From an uncultured Cloacibacillus sp. (GTDB lineage Bacteria > Synergistota > Synergistia > Synergistales > Synergistaceae): a DNA stretch of 41,520 nt. The notes under the pieces were generated by a model that was given only the letters and a program-made list of their open reading frames with translations, did not search any database and was not told where the DNA came from. How positions within the stretch are numbered: position 1 is the first letter of the stretch; the number at the start of each line of letters is the position of its first letter. Location of the stretch: contig URAG01000011.1 of assembly GCA_900545755.1 (NCBI GenBank), forward strand, positions 1 through 41,520. Direction: 5' to 3'. Positions 32,542-40,795 of the stretch are shown here, piece after piece. Made by a program: the position numbers and the translations under genes.

Positions 32542-34917
32542 TTAAGAGGCTAGATGGGCCGTTCTGGATATCAATACATCCTGAACTTCTCTGTCAAGCT
32601 CAGTAAAGTATGCCAAATATCCGGCTACTCGCACGACGAGGTCTCTGTAATTTTCAGGATTTTTCTGCGCATCCCGCAATGTAGCATCATCCACAACATT
32701 AATCTGTACGTGGTAACCCCCTTCATCGCAGAAATTTTTAACAAGCCCTTCTATAATTTGTACGCCTCTTTCTCCTGTCACTCCATGTGGATCAAAACGC
32801 GTATTATAGAGGCAGCCGCCATGGAAATTTTCCGGATGCAGATGGGCTACAGAATTAGCAGCGGCCGTCGGTCCGCTTGTATCACGCCCCATTGTCGGAG
32901 AGGCATTATCACTCAAGGCTGTATACGCCAACCTTCCATCTGGGGTAGCGCCACAGTAGCGTCCCAAAGTAACATTATGTGTTTGAGATTGATTACCAGC
33001 AGAGAATTTTCCGTTATGGCGCCCATCGTTTTCCCCGTTTACCTTGGCGAACGACTTGGCTAGGAATTCAGTGATCATCTCGTCAACCTCAGGGATATCG
33101 TTGCCAAATTTAGGTGTCTTGTTCAATAAATATTGACGCATACGTTCGTTACCTTCAAAGTTCGTATCACAAAGATGAATCAATTCGTCCATTGTGAGGA
33201 CATTATCTTTAAAGACAGCGTAATCTATAGCCATTATTGAATCGGCAACAGTTGACGGCCCCGCAATGAATATATTCGTATACGGCATCACGCAGCCACC
33301 TTCTTGTATCGATTCTCCAGACTCTATACATCCATCCACACATACAGATTGGTAAATCATCGGCAAATGCGTCGCTTGCAGCGAGGAGGTCATCCTGTAT
33401 ACCTTCATATGCAAATCCCAAAAATAATCAAGCTGTGTCTGTACGGCTTTGATAACTTCTTCAATAGATTTAAAATTTCTTGGATCCCCTGTTTCTGGAC
33501 CAAGCTTCAATCCACTAACAGGGTCAACTCCGTTATGCAAGGCAATTTCCAGGCATTTAGGCGCATTTATATTACCGCCGACAGGGCTTCCGTCAGACAC
33601 GCCGCAGCCGGGATGAGGCTCAACGCATCCGATAATTAGCCAATCTCTAGCCTGTTCGATATCTGCCCCCTTATTTATAACGGTCTGCTGTGCGACCTCG
33701 TCGTTAAAGAAAGCAGGATTTGCCATCCCCTTCTGGTTCATCTCCACACCTTTACGCAACAGCGATTCAGGCATTTTAGGTGAAACTCTCAACGCTACTG
33801 CAGGCTGTGCGATCTTCAGTTCTTCCGTAGCATCCAGGACAAGGTAAGACAGTTCGTTGCTTGCATCTTCTCCATGCTCATCTACACCGCCGATCATGAG
33901 GATCTGCCACATGGGGTAACCTGCGTCAGCCTGGCTATAGTAATTGTCATTCATATATATTAGACTGGTAACTTTTAGGAACAGAGATTCTATCAACTCG
34001 ACAGCATCGTCAGGCGTTAATATCCCGTTTTTGATATCATTGGCATAGTAACTGTATAAGTTCTGATCGAAACGTCCTAGGGATGTCGCCATTGCATTTG
34101 CTTCAATATGATGCAGGACGTGCATAAACCACTGAAATTGTACGGCTTCGTAGAAAGTTCTTGGGCTATATTCAGGTACTCTTCTGCATATTTCGGCAAG
34201 CTTTTTCAGTTCATGTTTGCGTACAGGATCAGAGGTATGAAGAGCCATATCCTCAGCATAGTCCGCGTGCCTGTGCGAATAGCGTATAGCTGCCTCCAAC
34301 GCGATAATCGTCGCCTGCCAATATTCAACTCTACGCTGTTTATCAACATTGATTCCTTCAGTGATAAGTTCTTCTATTTTTTGTTTGCAGAGATCTATAT
34401 GCCCTCTAAATCCTAGTTCGAACATACGCTTAAAATTTGCGTTGATGGCGCTCGAGCATAAGCCCTTACCACCTGATTTAAATACTCCTGCTCTCTCGCA
34501 ATCCTTGAGATACTGCGGTACGTATGCGTCCATGAGGTCTTCTGTCGATTTACCGTCCCACCAGTCAAGACAATTTAATATTTTCTGTGTATCTTCCTCA
34601 GTCAGATACAATGGATCACTTTTTCTTTTACTCATGGTCGGCAGTTGTTCTTTCAGCCACATTCTGCCAGAGCTGTATTCCGGGAACACGGCTGCTGCAC
34701 GGACAAGTTCCGTCATTGAACCGGCGAGAAGTTCTCCATCCCTAATGACTATTTGTTTATGGTCTAAAACATATTCAAACACATGGGCACGATGGAGATA
34801 GATAGGCTCTCCAGCATACTTTTGATATGCTTCTGTAGCCAACACAATTCTTTCTGCACTCAAACTCGGCTTTGCATTTAACAGTACATTTTTTAATTTT
34901 GCAATACGTTCTCTCAT
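32542..34917 (-). CDS. Glycyl radical enzyme, unassigned dehydratase/lyase type
   Basis: The protein has 791 residues with GGAGG upstream of the ATG. The glycyl radical loop is VVRVAGYLAYF with Gly766. The thiyl Cys and general-base Glu are in GCVEP (Cys431, Glu433). The GCVEP form fits dehydratases and C-N or C-S lyases, not pyruvate formate-lyase (CC). The segment after it, HPGCGVSDGSPVGGN, differs from the QKPGKTEGWHDAAFFN stretch I recall in choline lyase CutC and glycerol dehydratase, so the substrate is neither clearly choline nor glycerol. With its activase, SDR and BCCT carrier it forms a catabolic operon. Candidates include hydroxylated amines or sulfonates. Confidence 0.93.
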   Translation of the reverse strand: MRERIAKLKNVLLNAKPSLSAERIVLATEAYQKYAGEPIYLHRAHVFEYVLDHKQIVIRDGELLAGSMTELVRAAAVFPEYSSGRMWLKEQLPTMSKRKSDPLYLTEEDTQKILNCLDWWDGKSTEDLMDAYVPQYLKDCERAGVFKSGGKGLCSSAINANFKRMFELGFRGHIDLCKQKIEELITEGINVDKQRRVEYWQATIIALEAAIRYSHRHADYAEDMALHTSDPVRKHELKKLAEICRRVPEYSPRTFYEAVQFQWFMHVLHHIEANAMATSLGRFDQNLYSYYANDIKNGILTPDDAVELIESLFLKVTSLIYMNDNYYSQADAGYPMWQILMIGGVDEHGEDASNELSYLVLDATEELKIAQPAVALRVSPKMPESLLRKGVEMNQKGMANPAFFNDEVAQQTVINKGADIEQARDWLIIGCVEPHPGCGVSDGSPVGGNINAPKCLEIALHNGVDPVSGLKLGPETGDPRNFKSIEEVIKAVQTQLDYFWDLHMKVYRMTSSLQATHLPMIYQSVCVDGCIESGESIQEGGCVMPYTNIFIAGPSTVADSIMAIDYAVFKDNVLTMDELIHLCDTNFEGNERMRQYLLNKTPKFGNDIPEVDEMITEFLAKSFAKVNGENDGRHNGKFSAGNQSQTHNVTLGRYCGATPDGRLAYTALSDNASPTMGRDTSGPTAAANSVAHLHPENFHGGCLYNTRFDPHGVTGERGVQIIEGLVKNFCDEGGYHVQINVVDDATLRDAQKNPENYRDLVVRVAGYLAYFTELDREVQDVLISRTAHLAS

Positions 34918-35250
34918 CTTTACCCCTCCAGTATAATTTTATATAGATTATATATAATTAATATATTTTAAGTATATCACAATATGCAATAATATCAAGA
35001 TTTATATATAAAAATATAAAATCTACATATAAATAGTTTTTTAAGATCAAAATATTATTTAAAATTTATGTATGCAATAAAATAATTTAATAATTTTTTA
35101 TATAATATGGCATATTTTTTAAATAACCAACTAACAAAAATAATCAATTTTTGATATAACGATTGCCATTAATGCCTACAAATTATTTTGATATAATATT
35201 TCGCAAGTATTAATACAATTATTTATTGAAAGCTAGGAGACAATAGGGAT
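34918..35250. promoter_or_regulatory. Very AT-rich divergent promoter region of the glycyl-radical island
   Basis: The spacer is 333 bases and overwhelmingly A/T. On the plus strand an extended -10, TGATATAAT (35189-35197), lies 53 bases before the regulator ATG. A near copy, TTGATATAAC (35151-35160), sits 37 bases upstream of the matching TTGATATAAT, so TTGATATAA at 35151 and 35188 may be a repeated operator. On the minus strand a TATAAT within TATATATAATC (near 34945-34952) is a plausible -10 for the glycyl radical enzyme. No gene is visible. Confidence 0.5.
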
Positions 35251-35841
35251 ATGCCTTCCATCTTGGGACAAAAAATAAAACGACTTAGAGTAGCTCAAAA
35301 TAAGAAATTAAAAGACGTTAGCGAGCTAACCGGTTTTTCGATAAGTTACCTATCCAAAATAGAGCGAGGGGATATTTCAATTTCCCGCACAACGCTTGAT
35401 GCCGTGTCACGCGTGCTGGGCGTGTCATCGGAATATTTCCTAGAGACACCAGAGATTATACGCAATTACGAACACACATATCATGTCTTAGAAAAAGACT
35501 TCTTACTGCTTGAAAGGCTTGGACAAGGAGACAATAACTTTCAGATGGAAGCTGCGCTGCTTACAGTGTTTCCAAGAGAAAAAATCGCGGACTTTCCACA
35601 CTTACACGGTGGAGAAGAATTAATTTACATATTAGAGGGTAATTTGACAGCAATTCTGGACGGAGAATCGTTAGAACTATTTCCAGGCGATTGTCTACAT
35701 TTCTATGCCACAACAGCGCATAGTTGGCATAATAAAACAAGTAAAATAGTCAAATTATTAGCAGTTAACACACCACCCCACACGTGGGACAAATACCCCA
35801 ACAACGTGATGAAGGACGATGAGGATGCTCCCGCCATCTAA
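35251..35841 (+). CDS. XRE-family regulator with C-terminal cupin domain
   Basis: The protein has 196 residues. Residues 8-62 form a Cro/CI-type helix-turn-helix (LKDVSELTGFSISYLSKIERG), and residues about 105-172 form a cupin barrel with likely metal or ligand residues His117, His119, Glu123 and His157. HTH-cupin regulators of this kind usually sense a small catabolite and control an adjacent pathway. It is divergent from the glycyl radical operon and shares its AT-rich composition, so it is the probable local regulator. The ribosome site is AGGAGA, 11 bases before the ATG. Confidence 0.9.
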   Translation: MPSILGQKIKRLRVAQNKKLKDVSELTGFSISYLSKIERGDISISRTTLDAVSRVLGVSSEYFLETPEIIRNYEHTYHVLEKDFLLLERLGQGDNNFQMEAALLTVFPREKIADFPHLHGGEELIYILEGNLTAILDGESLELFPGDCLHFYATTAHSWHNKTSKIVKLLAVNTPPHTWDKYPNNVMKDDEDAPAI

Positions 35842-36011
35842 GCCCTTGTGGCAAAAACTGTCATTGCTGCCATATATACAAAAATCAGATTTTATCCTAC
35901 AATAACGGAAGTTTTTGTAAAGGGGAAGAATACGCCGTATGGACGACGCGGACAGTTGCTCTGACAGCAGCCGATCATGTGAACGACTAAAAACGATAAA
36001 CAAGAACACCC
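35842..36011. other. Intergenic stretch at the right edge of the AT-rich island
   Basis: No convincing gene is seen. GC content rises through this stretch back towards the backbone level. An AAAGGGG (35917-35923) could pair with the CCCTTT that forms the 3' side of the following terminator, an arrangement that would allow an antiterminated form. No att site, integrase or direct repeat was recognised here. Confidence 0.3.
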
Positions 36012-36061
36012 GGGACAAGCCTGTGCCTGCACTTCGACGGTAGGGGCGTGTCCCTTTTTTT
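36012..36061 (+). terminator. Rho-independent terminator upstream of the CNNM/CorC gene
   Basis: GGGACA (36012-36017) pairs with TGTCCC (36049-36054) around a long structured loop, followed by seven T residues (36055-36061). It lies 170 bases after the regulator and 53 bases before the next start, so it could terminate the regulator or attenuate the downstream gene. Confidence 0.75.
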
Positions 36062-36113
36062 GTCTTTTTGTCCGCCGCCGCGGCGCGCGGCTTAAATTTT
36101 GGGAGGAATTATT

Positions 36114-37463
36114 TTGGAAGAAAGCATATTGTGGCAGATAGTCTTACAGGTAGTGCTCATAGTCTCGAACGCGATTTTCGCCTGCGCGGAGATAGCGGTC
36201 ATCTCGGTCAACGGCGCGAAGCTCGAACAGCTCTCGGCGCAGGGCGACAAGCGCGCGGGAAGGCTCAAGAAGCTCACAGACAATCCAGCGACCTTCCTCG
36301 CGACGATACAGGTCGCGATAACGCTCTCCGGCTTTCTGGCGAGCGCTTTCGCGGCGGACAATTTCTCCAGCCGCTTAGTCGAAGTATTCGTCGCGCTCGG
36401 CGTCCCGCTCCCTAAGAAGACGCTGGGCACGATATCCGTCGTCATAATTACGCTGATCCTTTCATACATTACGCTGATCTTCGGCGAGCTCGTCCCGAAG
36501 CGCGTCGCTATGAAGAAGGCCGAACAGCTCGCGCTCGCGATGTCTTCAATGATATCGTTTATCGCGAAACTTTGCGCACCGCTCGTCTGGCTGCTTACCG
36601 CCTCGACGAACGGCGTGCTGCGTCTCATCGGCATCGACCCTAAGGCCGAAGACGAGGAGGTCGGCGAGGAAGACATCCGCCTCATGGTCGACGCGGGCAG
36701 CCGCAGCGGCACGATTGACGAAGAGGACAAAGAGATGATTCAAAACATATTCGAGTTCGACGACCTTCCGGTAGGCGAGTTCGCAACGCACCGCCGAGAC
36801 GTGGCGATGCTCTGGATGGAGGACAGCGCCGAGGCGTGGAAGAAGACGATAAACGAGACGCGCTTCTCGAACTACCCGATATGCGACGAGAGCGTCGACA
36901 ACGTCATCGGCGTGCTGAAGGCTAAAGAATATTTCCGGCTGCGCGACAAGACGCGCGAGAACGTTATGAAGAACGCCGTCGTGCCGCCGTGCTTCGTCCC
37001 CGAGGGCGTGCGCGCCGACGTGCTTTTCAAACGCATGAAGCAGACGCGCGACCATTTCGCGATCGTACTCGACGAACAGGGCGGCGTGGCCGGCATTGTG
37101 ACGATGAACGACCTGCTCGAACAGCTCGTCGGCGACCTGGACGACGAGAACGCACAGCCGCAGGAGACGCCCGAGATTGAAAAAATAGACGAAAATAAAT
37201 GGGAGATAAAAGGCAGCGCCCCGCTCGAAGAGGTTGCCGAGGAGCTAGGCGTGACTCTGCCTGTGGACGAATACGACACATTCGGAGGCTTCGTATTCGC
37301 GAGCTACGGCTCCGTCCCGGACGACGGCACGACATTCGAGATAGAAGCCGAAGGGCTCGCCATAAGCGTTGCGGAGATAACGGACCACAGAATTGAAAAG
37401 GCCTACGTCTCCGTTATAAAGGAACATGAAAAGGAAGACGAAGTAGACGGCGAGCCGTGCTAG
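36114..37463 (+). CDS. CNNM/CorC-family membrane protein (hemolysin-type, DUF21-CBS-CorC)
   Basis: The protein has 449 residues from a TTG at 36114 with GGGAGG (36101-36106) eight bases upstream; the longer TTG at 36099 overlaps that ribosome site. Residues 1-195 form the DUF21/CNNM transmembrane domain, including EIAVISVNGAKLEQL and FGELVPKRVAMKKAE. A CBS pair follows at about 215-340 (HRRDVAMLW and IVLDEQGGVAGIVTMNDLLEQLVGD segments), then a CorC/HlyC C-terminal domain at about 360-435. Bacterial CNNM proteins are linked to Mg2+ or Na+ efflux and Mg homeostasis; the hemolysin name is historical. GC-rich backbone composition resumes here. Confidence 0.9.
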   Translation: MEESILWQIVLQVVLIVSNAIFACAEIAVISVNGAKLEQLSAQGDKRAGRLKKLTDNPATFLATIQVAITLSGFLASAFAADNFSSRLVEVFVALGVPLPKKTLGTISVVIITLILSYITLIFGELVPKRVAMKKAEQLALAMSSMISFIAKLCAPLVWLLTASTNGVLRLIGIDPKAEDEEVGEEDIRLMVDAGSRSGTIDEEDKEMIQNIFEFDDLPVGEFATHRRDVAMLWMEDSAEAWKKTINETRFSNYPICDESVDNVIGVLKAKEYFRLRDKTRENVMKNAVVPPCFVPEGVRADVLFKRMKQTRDHFAIVLDEQGGVAGIVTMNDLLEQLVGDLDDENAQPQETPEIEKIDENKWEIKGSAPLEEVAEELGVTLPVDEYDTFGGFVFASYGSVPDDGTTFEIEAEGLAISVAEITDHRIEKAYVSVIKEHEKEDEVDGEPC

Positions 37464-37492
37464 CGTACACGGCTGCGCGGCGATGAATTCCG

Positions 37493-37550
37493 CGCCGCTT
37501 TTCAGCTTCAAACCGTCGTCGCTCCGCAGATGCGCTGGGCGGCGTTTTTT
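37493..37550 (+). terminator. Probable terminator after the CNNM/CorC gene
   Basis: CGCCGC (37493-37498) and CAGC (37503-37506) pair with GCTG (37534-37537) and GCGGCG (37539-37544), followed by six T residues. A second hairpin, AGCCGTG/CACGGCT (37453-37474), spans the stop codon without a T-run. Confidence 0.6.
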
Positions 37551-37652
37551 CATCGATCTGCGCGGCGCTGCCGGGAGCAGTTGACTTCGAGCCAGCTCTA
37601 TGATTTAGAATTCTTACGTCGAATGCGGCGTGGGCGCTTGTTCCGCGCCGCG

Positions 37653-37681
37653 TTGACAAATGAGGCGGTGTGCGCTATTTT
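37653..37681 (+). promoter_or_regulatory. Sigma-70-type promoter upstream of the FecCD importer
   Basis: TTGACA (37653-37658), a 17-base spacer and TATTTT (37676-37681) give the best -35/-10 pair in the window. Predicted transcription would start near 37688, leaving a leader of about 185 bases before the ATG at 37874. Confidence 0.65.
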
Positions 37682-37873
37682 TAACATGCGTCGGCGAAAA
37701 CGTCTCCGTGCTACGAAGGCGCGGAAAGGGCGGAGCATCTGCCCGAACGCCGCTGGACGCGGGAAATTTACGAAAAGAACGAATGGATCACGAAGGTCTC
37801 TGAGTTTCTCTCGAAGAGTTCTTCGTGATTTTTTTGTCCGGCGGACGCCGGAATACATTGAAAGGCGGCAAAT
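37682..37873 (+). other. Leader region with terminator before the importer: riboswitch-like element or gene remnant
   Basis: About 150 bases separate the predicted start site from an intrinsic terminator: ATCACGAAG (37787-37795) pairs with CTTCGTGAT (37821-37829), followed by a T-run to 37835, 38 bases before the permease ATG. That is the shape of an attenuated leader. A segment GAACGCCGCTGG (37745-37756) loosely recalls the GCCACTG core of cobalamin riboswitches, but no B12 box is present. Alternatively one frame (37685-37828) lacks a start codon yet reads protein-like, ending in REIYEKNEWITKVSEFLSK, which would mean a decayed gene. Neither reading is established. Confidence 0.4.
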
Positions 37874-38941
37874 ATGGACGACGGTAAAAGTTTTCTTATA
37901 GACGGGCGCGCGGTGCCGCTGCTGTTTGCGTTCCTCGCGGCGGCGGCCGTCCTGTCCGTCGCGCTGGCCTCTGGGCTCGGCCCGGTCTCTATAGCGCCGG
38001 ACGAGACTGTTAAGATACTGCTCTCGCATCTGCCCTTCGCAGGCGATTTAATCGAACGGACGTGGAACGCAGCGAGCGAGCGCATCGTGATGAACCTGCG
38101 CCTGCCGCGCGTACTGCTCGGCATGACCGTAGGCGCGTCGCTCGCAGTAACAGGCGTGACGATGCAGGCGCTTGTGCGCAACCAACTCGCGGACCCGTTC
38201 ATTCTCGGCGTTTCGTCGGGCGCGGCGGCGGCGGCGACGCTCGGGATGCTCTTCGGCGTTTTCTCGTTCCTCGGCGCATACTCGCTCTCGATAAGCGCAT
38301 TCCTCGGCTCGGCGGCGACAATCACGGCGGTCTACGCGCTATCGCGCGTCAACGGACGTATCAACATCCCGCAGCTGCTGCTATCCGGCGTCGCAGTCTC
38401 TATGATTATGGACGGGGTGACGCGAATAATCACGCTCAGCGCGCCGAACGCGCTCGGCTTGCACAACGCCTCTTTCTGGATGGCGGGCAGCCTCGCTGGG
38501 GCGCGCTGGAGCTACCTGACTCTGCCCTTCGCGGTGCTGATACTCTGCATGGCGGTGCTGATGCTGAACCACAGGGCGCTGAACCTGCTGCTGCTCGGCG
38601 AGGAGAGCGCCGCGACGCTCGGCGTAGACGTGCGGCGGACGCACAAGCTGCTCGTGCTGCTCGCCTCGCTGATGGCAGGCACCACCATCGCGGTCAGCGG
38701 CACTATAGGCTTCGTCGGCCTCATGGTGCCGCACTTCACGCGGATGCTCGTCGGCTCCGACCACAAAAAGGTGCTGCCAGCGGCGGCGCTGCTCGGCGGC
38801 GTGCTGGTCGTATGGACGGACGTCGCGGCGCGCATGGTCATCGCACCAGAGGAGCTGCCCGCAGGCATACTGACGGCGGTCGCCGGCGGCCCAGTCTTTA
38901 TATGGATGCTGAAGCGGCGCGGCGGAGGGCGCGCGAGATGA
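37874..38941 (+). CDS. FecCD-type ABC transporter permease
   Basis: The protein has 355 residues with about ten membrane segments. Family signatures include LRLPRVLLGMTVGASLAVTG, GVTMQALVRNQLADPFILG and the IGFVGLMVPHFTRMLVG segment that contacts the ATPase. These permeases carry ferric siderophores, haem or cobalamin/cobamides across the inner membrane. The ATG has AAGGCGG upstream, and the stop overlaps the ATPase start by four bases (ATGA), so the genes are translationally coupled. Cargo cannot be decided from sequence; the corrinoid-heavy gene content makes cobamide uptake reasonable. Confidence 0.92.
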   Translation: MDDGKSFLIDGRAVPLLFAFLAAAAVLSVALASGLGPVSIAPDETVKILLSHLPFAGDLIERTWNAASERIVMNLRLPRVLLGMTVGASLAVTGVTMQALVRNQLADPFILGVSSGAAAAATLGMLFGVFSFLGAYSLSISAFLGSAATITAVYALSRVNGRINIPQLLLSGVAVSMIMDGVTRIITLSAPNALGLHNASFWMAGSLAGARWSYLTLPFAVLILCMAVLMLNHRALNLLLLGEESAATLGVDVRRTHKLLVLLASLMAGTTIAVSGTIGFVGLMVPHFTRMLVGSDHKKVLPAAALLGGVLVVWTDVAARMVIAPEELPAGILTAVAGGPVFIWMLKRRGGGRAR

Positions 38942-39726
38942 AGCGCGTCGAGGCGCGCGGCCTCTGCTACTCTTACGGGCGAGGGCAGGCGCTAGAGGAC
39001 GTTTCGCTATACGCTGAGCGCGGCGAGTTCGTCGGCCTGATAGGGCCGAACGGCAGCGGCAAGTCGACGCTGCTCAAATGCCTGTACCGCGCCATAAAGC
39101 CGATGAAAGGCGAAATATTCTTCGACGGCGAGGACATGTCGAAGATGAGCTACCGCGAGACGGCGCGGCGCACGGCGGTCGTAGGGCAGGAGAACGACGT
39201 GCTTTTCGAGTTCAGCGTCCGCGATATAGTGGCCATGGGGCGCAGCCCGTACAAGAGGTTTTTCGACAGGGACACCGCCGAGGACGAGCGCATAGTCATG
39301 CACGCGCTGGAGCACGTCGGCATGGCGGACGAGGCGCACCGCCGCTATTCCTGCCTCTCGGGCGGAGAGAAGCAGCGCGTCCTTATAGCGCGCGCGATAG
39401 CCCAGCAGACGGACTTCCTGATACTAGACGAGCCGACGAACCATCTCGACGTGAGCTGCCAGCTAGACATCTTCGACTTCATAAAGCGGCTGAACCTCAC
39501 CGTCATAGCCGCGATACACGACCTCAACATGGCCGCGCTTTACTGCGACCGCCTCTACGTGATGAAGGCCGGACGCCTGTTCCGCGAGGGAACGCCCGCA
39601 GAGATACTGACGCCAGGGCTGATACGCGAAGTCTACGGCGTGACAGCGGAAACGGAGCTTCACCCGGCGACGCGAAGGCCCGCAGTCACATACCTGCCCG
39701 AATGGGCGCTTGATAAAAACAAATAA
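38938..39726 (+). CDS. FecE/BtuD-type ABC transporter ATPase
   Basis: The protein has 262 residues from the ATG at 38938, which overlaps the permease stop. Walker A is GPNGSGKST, the signature is LSGGEKQR, Walker B is FLILDEPTNHLD, and the H-loop His is in AAIHDLN. It powers the FecCD importer. The open frame extends far upstream through the permease gene (to about 38062), but only because of GC-rich codon bias. The binding-protein gene follows after 24 bases. Confidence 0.95.
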   Translation: MKRVEARGLCYSYGRGQALEDVSLYAERGEFVGLIGPNGSGKSTLLKCLYRAIKPMKGEIFFDGEDMSKMSYRETARRTAVVGQENDVLFEFSVRDIVAMGRSPYKRFFDRDTAEDERIVMHALEHVGMADEAHRRYSCLSGGEKQRVLIARAIAQQTDFLILDEPTNHLDVSCQLDIFDFIKRLNLTVIAAIHDLNMAALYCDRLYVMKAGRLFREGTPAEILTPGLIREVYGVTAETELHPATRRPAVTYLPEWALDKNK

Positions 39727-39750
39727 TTTCCCGAAACGGAGGATCTTTTG

Positions 39751-40692
39751 ATGAAAAAGCAAATCTTCGCCGCGCTCGCGGCGCTCTCCATACTCTTCGC
39801 CGCGCAGCCGGCGGCGCATGCCGGAGGCGGCGCGCCAGTCACGGTAGACAACTATGGGCGCAAGGTCACGGTGACGGCGGCGCCGCAGCGTGTGCTGACT
39901 TTCGGCCCTAACTGTACCGAACTGCTCATAGCGCTCGGTCTCGGAGACAAAATCGCAGGCAACACGCTCGACAATCACAGCCGTGGCCCGCTGCCCGAAT
40001 ACGCCGCAGAGTACGCTAAAGTACCAGAGCTCAACTACGGCAGCGCGACGCGCGAGGCGGTGCTGACTAGCGGCGCGGACTTCGTCTTCGGCATAGACTG
40101 GGAATTCGGCGGGGGCGGCCTAGACATAGCGGAACTCGAAGAAAACGGCATGAACGTCTACGTAGAGCGCGCCACGGACTTCGACGAGGCGTACAAGGAA
40201 ATACGCGACATCGGCAAAATCTTTGGGATAGAGGCGCGCGCCGAAGAGTTTATAAAGGAGCAGGAGCGGCGTATGAAGGCCGTCGCGGACAAGATAAAAG
40301 GCCGCGAGCCTCTGCGCGTCCTCATCTACGACAGCGGCAGCAGCGGCGTCTTCACCTGCTCCGGCGATAATTTCGAAAGCCTGCTCATCGAGCGCGCTGG
40401 GGGGAAGAACGTCTTCGGCGGCTTGAGCGGCAAGCAATGGGTCACTGTCAGCTACGAGGAAGCCGTCCTGCGCGAGCCGCAGGTTATAGTAATACACGAC
40501 TACGACTCCCCCTCAGTCGAGGCGAAGATAGCCGAGATAAAGGCCAACAGCGCGCTCTCGCAGCTTGAATGCGTCAAAAACGGCCGCTTCGTCACGATAG
40601 CGCTCGAAAGCGTCCTCCCAGGAAGCCGCATAGCCTACGCCGTCGAACGCTTCGCCGCCGCCTTCCACCCCGGGCTCTTCCCCGGCAAATAG
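39751..40692 (+). CDS. FecB/BtuF-type periplasmic substrate-binding protein
   Basis: The protein has 313 residues from the ATG at 39751, preceded by ACGGAGGA; a TTG three bases earlier is not preferred. Residues 1-25 form a signal peptide ending near AAHA. It has the two-lobe class III binding-protein fold: RVLTFGPNCTELLIALGLGDKIAG in lobe one, a long connecting helix, and IHDYDSPSVEAKI with a C-terminal RIAYAVERFAAAFHP helix in lobe two. No lipobox Cys is seen at the cleavage site, so it is probably soluble in the periplasm. It delivers an iron chelate, haem or cobamide to the permease/ATPase pair upstream. Confidence 0.92.
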   Translation: MKKQIFAALAALSILFAAQPAAHAGGGAPVTVDNYGRKVTVTAAPQRVLTFGPNCTELLIALGLGDKIAGNTLDNHSRGPLPEYAAEYAKVPELNYGSATREAVLTSGADFVFGIDWEFGGGGLDIAELEENGMNVYVERATDFDEAYKEIRDIGKIFGIEARAEEFIKEQERRMKAVADKIKGREPLRVLIYDSGSSGVFTCSGDNFESLLIERAGGKNVFGGLSGKQWVTVSYEEAVLREPQVIVIHDYDSPSVEAKIAEIKANSALSQLECVKNGRFVTIALESVLPGSRIAYAVERFAAAFHPGLFPGK

Positions 40693-40741
40693 TCCGGCGC
40701 AGACTGCTTGACACAAGTTCTAAAATAATGCTAGCTTATGC

Positions 40742-40779
40742 AGCGGCCCAGCGAACGCGCGAGGGCCGCTTAGTTTTTC
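40742..40779 (+). terminator. Rho-independent terminator between the importer operon and the protease
   Basis: AGCGGCCC (40742-40749) and GGGCCGCT (40763-40770) form a perfect eight-base stem followed by TAGTTTTT. A TTGACA (40708-40713) lies just upstream, but no well-spaced -10 precedes the hairpin. Confidence 0.85.
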
Positions 40780-40795
40780 TGTCGGAGGCTAAACG

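Noticed and set aside
32542..34917. Choline trimethylamine-lyase (CutC) identity for the glycyl radical enzyme
   Set aside because: Although a BCCT carrier and GCVEP are present, the segment after GCVEP lacks the CutC-type sequence, microcompartment genes are absent, and the carrier's aromatic box is altered.
28889..36061. Insertion sequence, integrase or attachment sites flanking the AT-rich island
   Set aside because: No transposase, integrase, tRNA end or convincing direct repeat was found at either border; only terminators mark the edges.
37682..37835. Definite cobalamin riboswitch call
   Set aside because: Only a loose match to the GCCACTG core was seen; the B12 box and the canonical GGGAA/GGTGAAA series could not be assembled, so it is left as an unclassified leader.
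38062..38937. Upstream extension of the ABC ATPase frame by 292 codons
   Set aside because: It lies wholly inside the FecCD permease gene in another frame and is Arg-rich nonsense; the ATG at 38938 overlaps the permease stop in the normal coupled fashion.
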